A stretch of DNA of 24,740 nucleotides, taken from the NCBI GenBank assembly GCA_003116875.1, contig BCKT01000002.1, positions 2,106,425 to 2,131,164 of the forward strand, read 5' to 3'. Under the pieces are notes generated by a model. That model saw nothing but the letters and a program-made list of their open reading frames with translations, was not told where the DNA came from and did no database searches. The translations under genes and the position numbers were made by a program. Shown here one piece after another: positions 19,101-24,740 of the stretch (within the stretch, counting starts at the first letter, position 1; each line of letters begins with the position of its first letter). Origin of the DNA: Takashimella koratensis (lineage: Eukaryota; Basidiomycota; Tremellomycetes; Trichosporonales; Tetragoniomycetaceae).

Positions 19101-22100
19101 TCACTTCTCATCCACCTCGATCTTGGCCTCATCTTTCCCCGGCTCTTCCCCAGCTACCGCCTTCCCCTCCTCCTCGGTGGCTCCCTCTACCGCCGAACCC
19201 TCTCCTGCCGCCGCCTCTATCTTCGCCTCCGCTTCCTTCGCTGCCGCTGCTTCAGACGCCGCCTCGACCAAGTCCCCCGCGTAGATCGTCATGAGTGCCT
19301 TATTGTGCAGTCCGAGAGCGAGGTACCGCGCGTCTCCGGACCAAGCGGCGTTCAACTGTCACGGGGAGATGACGTCAGTCTTCTCTTCTGTCCACAGTGC
19401 TCAATGCAGAGAGATCAGGGAGAGCCACCTTCTGAGGTGCAGGGTGGATTGCCTCGCAGTTCACTCCTCGCCCATATACTAGAACAATACTCACCATCAT
19501 CGGTCGATCTCTGGAATTTTGTTTCCGCGCTTCTTCCTCAACTTCGAACGCCTTGAGCTGTTTCCCAGTCTACCACAATCATCAGCCTTTTTCTCCCCCA
19601 TATCCAATACGAAGCCCGGGGTTCCACTCACCTCGACGTCCCAGATGAAAGCGCGCGCATCCCACCCGCCAGCAGCGATAACGCCCAGCCCTAGACCTCT
19701 TGTCGCTGGCGCGAAAGCGATGGAGCCCGTCCCGTTCTCGAGACCATTAAGGACATGGAGGCAGTCGCCCGAGAGCGCATCGAAGAGTTTGACCGTTGTA
19801 TCTTGTCCACCCCTAGTCAAGTCAGCATTAGTCCAAGTGAGATGTAAATAAAATTGATGAGAGGACCGAGTCACAGATAAGGATGAAAATCGGTGGCGTT
19901 ACTGATCCTCGGTCACGCTCAGACTACCACTCACGCAGCAATGATCATTCGCCCATTCTTTGCGGCGGCAGGACACCATTCCAATGTGCTCATTCGTTTG
20001 TTGTCGCTCCCATCGACGACTGCGAGCCTTCTTACGCAATGTTCGAACCCATGGGCCATTGACGTTGCTTGATGGAAATAGTCATCTGTTGCGTCCCCGG
20101 CCGCCGAGGATCCAGGTACGGTGAGCCCTTGGCCTGTACCCGTTGTTGAACCGGGTCCGCCAGCGGGGCTCCCTAGGGCTGCAGCGACGGCGGCCTCACG
20201 CTTGACAGGCGAGAGGGAACGGGATCCCGTTCCTCGGTCTTCGGGGTACTCTGGGATTCTCCAGATCATCACGTACCCGTCGTCCGAAGCAGACGCCAAC
20301 AACCTCCTCTGCGTCCCACCCGCACCATTCGCCGCGGAACCTTGCGGTGCCCACCTCACACGCGTCACGTCATCTGTGTGCCCTCGGAGCGTAAAGCGGG
20401 GCCGCCGATCATTCGCGCGATGAACAAGCACCAAGTGGTCGTTCCCTGCCGAGGCAAAGACATCATCGTCTAGCCAGTCCACATCGTTGACTTCTTTCGT
20501 GTGCGCCTCGAACGCGAGTTGGCGCTGCGATTTGAGGTCGAATCCTAAGACAACGAGGGTCACGGTGAAGTCGTCTCGAGCAACGAGGAGGGAGGAACCG
20601 GATGGACTGAATTTGAGAGCGTTGATCGCGCCACGGCCGTAGCTTAGAATACCTTGCAGCTGGCCGGAGGGCGTGAACAGTCTCCCAACGCCGTCAGATG
20701 TAGCTGGGGTTGAGTTAGTCACGCTCTCGTCCTGGCCCCGAGCCACTGTCACACCGATCACCAAGTCGCACCCGCTGCACAACCCATCCCAATCAAACTC
20801 ACCAGTGGCAAGGACCGTCCCATCCGGGTGCCACGCTAACACCGTCACCACCTTCTTCCCTGTATCGATCGACTTGTGACTGATCACTGCCGGTTTCTTG
20901 ACCAGTTCGAGCGCTCGTCCTTGGCTGTTCGGCCTGAGGTCCCAGAGCCTGGCGGTCCCGTCGCCACCGCCCGTGACAAGTGACTCGGGGTTGACCGGGT
21001 TCCACGAAAGGCAAGTGACCTATACCAACAACCAAATCAAACCCACAACTTCATTAGCAAAATGTCCCTTCCCCGTATCAGTCCTTGTCGACTCTGACTC
21101 ACAGCATCTCGGTGCTCTGCCCACATCGAGACGTCGGATACGTCCCCGTCGACGCCTGGAACGACAGACACTGGCTGTTTCGGCCCTGGCGAGTCCTTGC
21201 GCCTCAGGGCGGGACTTTTCGAGCTGCCCCGGTCCGCGTTACCGGGAGTGTTCGCCACGCTCGTCCCGTCGCGCCTCTTCTTCTTCGATCCATCAGGCGA
21301 CAGCGTCTCACCCTTTGCCTCGCGTCGGCGCCCGTTAGTCCGTGGAGCCGCCTCGGGTTCGTCAACATCCATCGCCTCTTTGTCATCGACTACAGCGTCG
21401 GCGGTTTCGTTGTCGCCATTGACCTGCTCGCTTTCTGTTCCGTCGCCATTCTCGCCTTCTTGCTCTACTTCACCCTCTTGATCTTGCTCCTCCTCCCTTT
21501 GCTCTTCCTGCTCCTCTTGCTCAGGCTTGGCCTCCTCCTGCTCCTGCTCGACTTCTGGCCCCTGCTCCTGCTCTGGCTCTGGCTCTTGCTCCTGATCATC
21601 CGCTTCCTGATCCTGCTCCGCCTCCTGCTCACCCTCTCCCTCATCCGCGGCCTCCGCCTCAACCTCGACCTCGGCCTCTACTTCCGCCTCAGGTTCAGGA
21701 ACCGCATCCGCCTCCCTTCCTCGTTTCCTCGGTAGAGGCGAGTCTCGCGCTTTTCGCTTCCCCTTGTCTCGGCTTTCTCGACCGTTACTGCTATCCCTAT
21801 CCCGGTCTGCGTCGCGATCGCGCCGCCGGCTCGAGAGACCAACCGAGAGGGGAGCGGGTTCGCCGCCGCGCCGTGTGCTCGGCGCAGGCGACTGCGATCG
21901 GGTCTGCGGGACAGGAGAAAGGCGGCGGAGTGCTGAGGGGAGGGGCAGGGGTGGATTGAGAGACGAGGATGAGACAGATGTTGGGCATACGTGCGGCAAG
22001 AGAAGGTGGAATGGGTTGGGGCAAGTGACTTTAACCTGGTCCTGGATCAGGTCAGCACGATGGGTCTCTTGAAAGCTATCCAAAGGCCGAACTCACTCCA

Positions 22101-22720
22101 TTGGGCGCAACGTGCCGCTCGACCTCTTCCCACCTGACGGCCTTCCACAACTTGCGGACCAGCTCGCCACGTGGGACTCTTGCATCTCCTCTTCCGAAAT
22201 CGACCTTGCCGTTGATTTTCGCCGACGACGCGCGAGCTGACAATGGCCCGTTGGTACTGATTCCAGGTGCGCCGCTGGATCCGGACCCGTAACCCGTCGG
22301 CTGAGTGTTGGCTGTCGATGGGGATGGGAAGGATGGGTAAAAGTGTTGGAAAAGCGAGGTCGAGGGAAGTTGGGATTCGGCGAGTAGGGTGAACGCGGTA
22401 TGCGAGAAGTTTGACTCGAGGAGATACTATGGTGGGTCAGCCTTGACGCACAGAGAGGGAGAGGGTGAGGGGAAGGGAAGGGGCGATGGAGAAGAAGAGG
22501 AAGGAGTGGCCTCGTGACTGGTCGTGACGTTGAGAGACTGGAAGATGCCAGAGTTGCGACGTACTAGATAGATGAGGATATTAATCTCGACGCTTGAAAT
22601 CTCGACCTTGTTGGTAGAAAAGTCTCTATCGTTCAGTTCAGTTGCATTCTCTGCGTTCTCAGCCTCTTGAGCTGGGTCGATATCTCTCCGCGAGAGCTCT
22701 GGCGGGCCTGGCGGGAGCAT
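19101..22720 (-). CDS. LisH-WD40 protein, TBL1/SIF2 type
   Basis: Likely the fungal counterpart of TBL1/Sif2, the WD40 scaffold of the Set3/SMRT histone deacetylase complexes in the nucleus. Exons in coding order: 22720-22565, 22426-22097, 22041-21103, 21019-20803, 20703-19935, 19812-19632, 19569-19495, 19355-19101; 973 residues (Sif2 is about 535). Seen: a LisH motif about 39-70 (VEINILIYL joined to YLLESNFSHTAF across intron 1); basic KGKRKARD and PRKRGRE clusters near 255-271, probably nuclear localisation; about 105 Glu/Gln/Asp-rich residues (276-380); then roughly eight WD repeats from about 465, starting with GDGTARLWD. An insert of about 65 residues lies within the propeller, and the tail is Ala/Glu-rich. 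The exon 3 acceptor could be 22041 or 22035, both in frame, and 87 stop-free bases near its start could be another intron. Start ATG 22720 is the best available. Confidence 0.87.
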
Positions 22721-23102
22721 GACTGGCTCTGAGAGAGAGTGGGCGTGGCCGGGATGGGGGAGGGTATGGGGGTAATGAGAATGGAGAGGGAGAGGAGGAG
22801 GAGAGGAGGAGGGGAAGAGGGGAAGAGGGGAGGAGGGGAGAAGAGGGTGAATGTTTTTGCAGGAGAGGGAGGGGACTGCAAGTGGCAAATTCTCACTGCC
22901 ACATCCGGAATTATTTAGTATTACAAAGGGGGTCTGTCTGATTACAAACTCCATTACAACTTCGTCGCTTGTGTCCTAATCCCTGCACTAATCCTTTCTT
23001 TCACGCGTCTCGCTCGTGCACCACCCTCTCTTCCATCCTCCATCTCCATTTCCCCCCCTCCCCCTCCCCCTCCCCCTCCCCTTCCCCCTCAAACCATCCA
23101 CC
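22721..23102. promoter_or_regulatory. Head-to-head promoter region, WD40 and TMEM115-like genes
   Basis: About 380 bases between divergent ATGs. Each coding side is pyrimidine-rich on its own coding strand: C/T-rich on the minus strand at 22740-22870 and C/T-rich on the plus strand at 23025-23100. The latter ends in a CCCCCT repeat. The centre (22900-22985) is the AT-richest part and the likeliest core for both start sites. Confidence 0.65.
23052..23088 (-). repeat. CCCCCT repeat with G-quadruplex potential on minus strand
   Basis: Six C tracts of 4 to 7 bases separated by one or two T. On the minus strand this is a canonical G-quadruplex pattern (G4+ runs with 1-2 base loops). It lies 14 bases before the start codon at 23103, so it is probably transcribed as the 5' leader, with the G-rich side on the template strand. 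Confidence 0.85.
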
Positions 23103-24701
23103 ATGGCCACCCTCAACCTCTCCACCATCCTCGGCACCATCCCCTGGGGCACGCGCCTGCTTGCTCTTCTCCTCCTCGCATTTTCCGCCGCCCATTTCCT
23201 CTTCGCGTCCAGATACCTCGCTCCCTCGGGCGACGTCTTGATCCACCGAAACCTCGATGAAGGAGCCGCCGTGTGGCTCGTCATGAGCCCCGGAGAGAGC
23301 TGGGTGTACCCCTGGACTCTGGTGACCTCGGGATGGGTCGAGATGAACATTATCGAAGTGAGTGGAAGGTCGCTCACGCCGAGGCGTCAAGAAGTCAACT
23401 TTCAGCCTCGAGCGATGGAACCATTGAAGATCACTCTCATGCTGACCTTTTTTCTTCCCTCTTTCCATCGCTCGCCATCTCCACCGACTCCTACTCTCGC
23501 TTAGGTTCTCGTCTCCCTCGTCATGATCCTTCTCGCGGGTCGATACCTCGAACGAGTTTGGGGCGCGCGTGAGCTCATCCGTTTCTCTCTCCTCGTCATT
23601 GTCGGATCCAACATCATCGCATTCGGTTTCTCGTGGCTCGTCTTCCTCGTCATTGGCCAGGAATCAGCAATGTACGTGGATATGGCCTGTATGGATGCGA
23701 TGGGGGATTGATTCGGGTTTTATGTCGTTCCATGGCCCGAGAGCGGGTAAGGAAAGGAGTGAATGACGGAGTGTTGCTGCGGAAAGGATGTAGCGCGCAG
23801 CGGGTAGTGGAGATCGTGTGACGCAGTGGTGGAATATGCCAAATCAAATGGTGTCGGTCAAGCGTTGGTCAACATTCTAGGATGGTTGAGGGCAGAGGCG
23901 ACATCCATCGCGAGGCGTGTCCGACCGACTATTGCCAAAGTCAAACGCTGACCTCTTCTTCCACTTTGCAGTCACGGACTTCCTTATCACGGTCTTAGCG
24001 GACTTCAATGCGGTTTCCTCGTCGCGTTTACTCAATTGATTCCCGAGCACCAAGTCCAGTTGTTTGGCGCTATCAAGATCCGTGTCAAGGTAAAGTTACC
24101 TTTGAGGATCTGGTCTCTCCCATCTTTACCATCTCCTCCCATACCCATTCGCACGGCTGGACGCCTTTTGGTAAATTACTTGCTAACGCTCTCCATCCAC
24201 CCATAGGCTCTCCCCGGTCTGCACCTCCTCCTCTCCAACGTTCTCGTCATCGTTCTCGGCTCATCGCCCTACATTCTCGTCCAATTCGGGTTCTTCGTCG
24301 CATGGGTCTACCTCCGGTTCTTCAAACTCTCCGAGAACGGCGAGTACAGGGGTGATCGAAGTGAGACGTTTGCGTTCCAGTATTGGTTCCCGCAACCTAT
24401 TCGGTGAGTTTGGCGTAGAATTGTGCGATCTCATTAGACGGTTCTTATCCTTGGGAGACCACTCTGGCTGGCCAGCTACCTGGACGTATCTCGTCTAGCA
24501 CGAGTCACTCAGAGATTGATTATAACCGAGAGCTAATTGACGTCGCGTACTTAGACCATACATTGCGTTTGTCGGGAACCACGTGTTCAAGCTTGCGGTG
24601 CGCGCGCGACTCGTCGCTGCATGGGACGATGCTCCTTCTGCGGGCTCTTACAACCTCCTCCCTGGACCTGGATCTGCGCGCGCCGAGGCTGAGCGAAGAC
24701 G
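23103..24701 (+). CDS. TMEM115-like (DUF1751) Golgi rhomboid-fold protein, 3' partial
   Basis: Multi-pass membrane protein of the TMEM115/DUF1751 family, a rhomboid-fold group placed in the Golgi; human TMEM115 is linked to Golgi-to-ER retrograde traffic. Exons: 23103-23357, 23505-23671, 23972-24089, 24207-24403, 24555-24701, then a gtgagt donor at 24702. The rest lies beyond the window, so the 294 residues seen are N-terminal. Seen: a hydrophobic N-terminal helix with the family-type GESWVYPWTLVTSGWVEMNIIE; a helix with LAGRYLERVWGARELIRFS; HGLPYHGLSGLQCGFLVAF followed by TQLIPEHQVQLFG; and FKLSENGEYRGDRSETFAFQ, a charged block typical of the family. ATG 23103 has a favourable context (ccaccATGG). 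Intron 2 (300 nt) is long for this window. A GLSG sequence at 148-151 resembles the rhomboid GxSG, but the family is considered non-proteolytic. Confidence 0.9.
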
Positions 24702-24740
24702 GTGAGTGCTTGGGAACAACCCTCCCCCCATCCCCCCCCC

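Noticed and set aside
18802..19104. Hydrophobic minus-strand frame downstream of the WD40 gene
   Set aside because: No family features, A/T-run composition, and it overlaps the WD40 stop region; likely 3' UTR.
21085..21735. Plus-strand Leu-rich frame resembling a membrane protein
   Set aside because: It is the antisense of the Glu/Gln-rich exon of the WD40 gene; ctc/ctg repeats give poly-Leu automatically.

Overview
The window looks like nuclear DNA of a basidiomycete fungus, probably a yeast-like lineage. Eight protein genes are densely packed. Seven are broken by short GT-AG introns (32 complete introns, 52 to 313 nt), mostly with gtgagt/gtaagt/gtacgt donors and CTGAC/CTAAC-like branch sites just upstream of the acceptor. 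Upstream regions are pyrimidine-rich and the products are fungal (squalene monooxygenase, Opi3-type methyltransferase, FRE-type ferric reductase). I cannot name the genus. I see no rRNA, tRNA, CRISPR array, transposon or virus. Two N bases (18678, 18684) show that this is draft assembly.

Layout, left to right: squalene monooxygenase ERG1 (+, 184-2301); a protein with two PH domains (-, 2717-6085); mitochondrial RNA helicase SUV3 (+, 6520-9243); phospholipid N-methyltransferase OPI3 (+, 9621-11236); a ferric-chelate reductase (-, 12570-16402); an EEF1AKMT4/METTL13-like methyltransferase without introns (+, 17005-18339); a LisH-WD40 protein of the TBL1/SIF2 type (-, 19101-22720); and a TMEM115-like Golgi membrane protein (+, 23103 to beyond the right edge). 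Except for SUV3-OPI3, neighbours alternate, giving three head-to-head promoter regions and three tail-to-tail spacers.

These are conserved housekeeping genes and do not form one pathway. ERG1 and OPI3 are both ER lipid enzymes, the PH protein probably reads phosphoinositides, and the TMEM115-like protein belongs to the Golgi, but nothing in the sequence ties them together. I found no convincing new multi-gene system. The points most worth a second look are: an exact ATCTGATAA iron-type GATA site upstream of the ferric reductase; a basic OPI3 tail with three S/T-P-x-K/R motifs, together with a glutamate-to-glycine change in its conserved EE motif; an in-frame, stop-free hydrophobic intron in ERG1; large low-complexity inserts inside the PH2, ferric reductase, methyltransferase and TBL1-like domains; and a 1.3 kb tail-to-tail spacer whose strand composition resembles a divergent promoter.

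All exon structures were read by eye from splice consensus and protein-family continuity. No alignment or transcript evidence was available.
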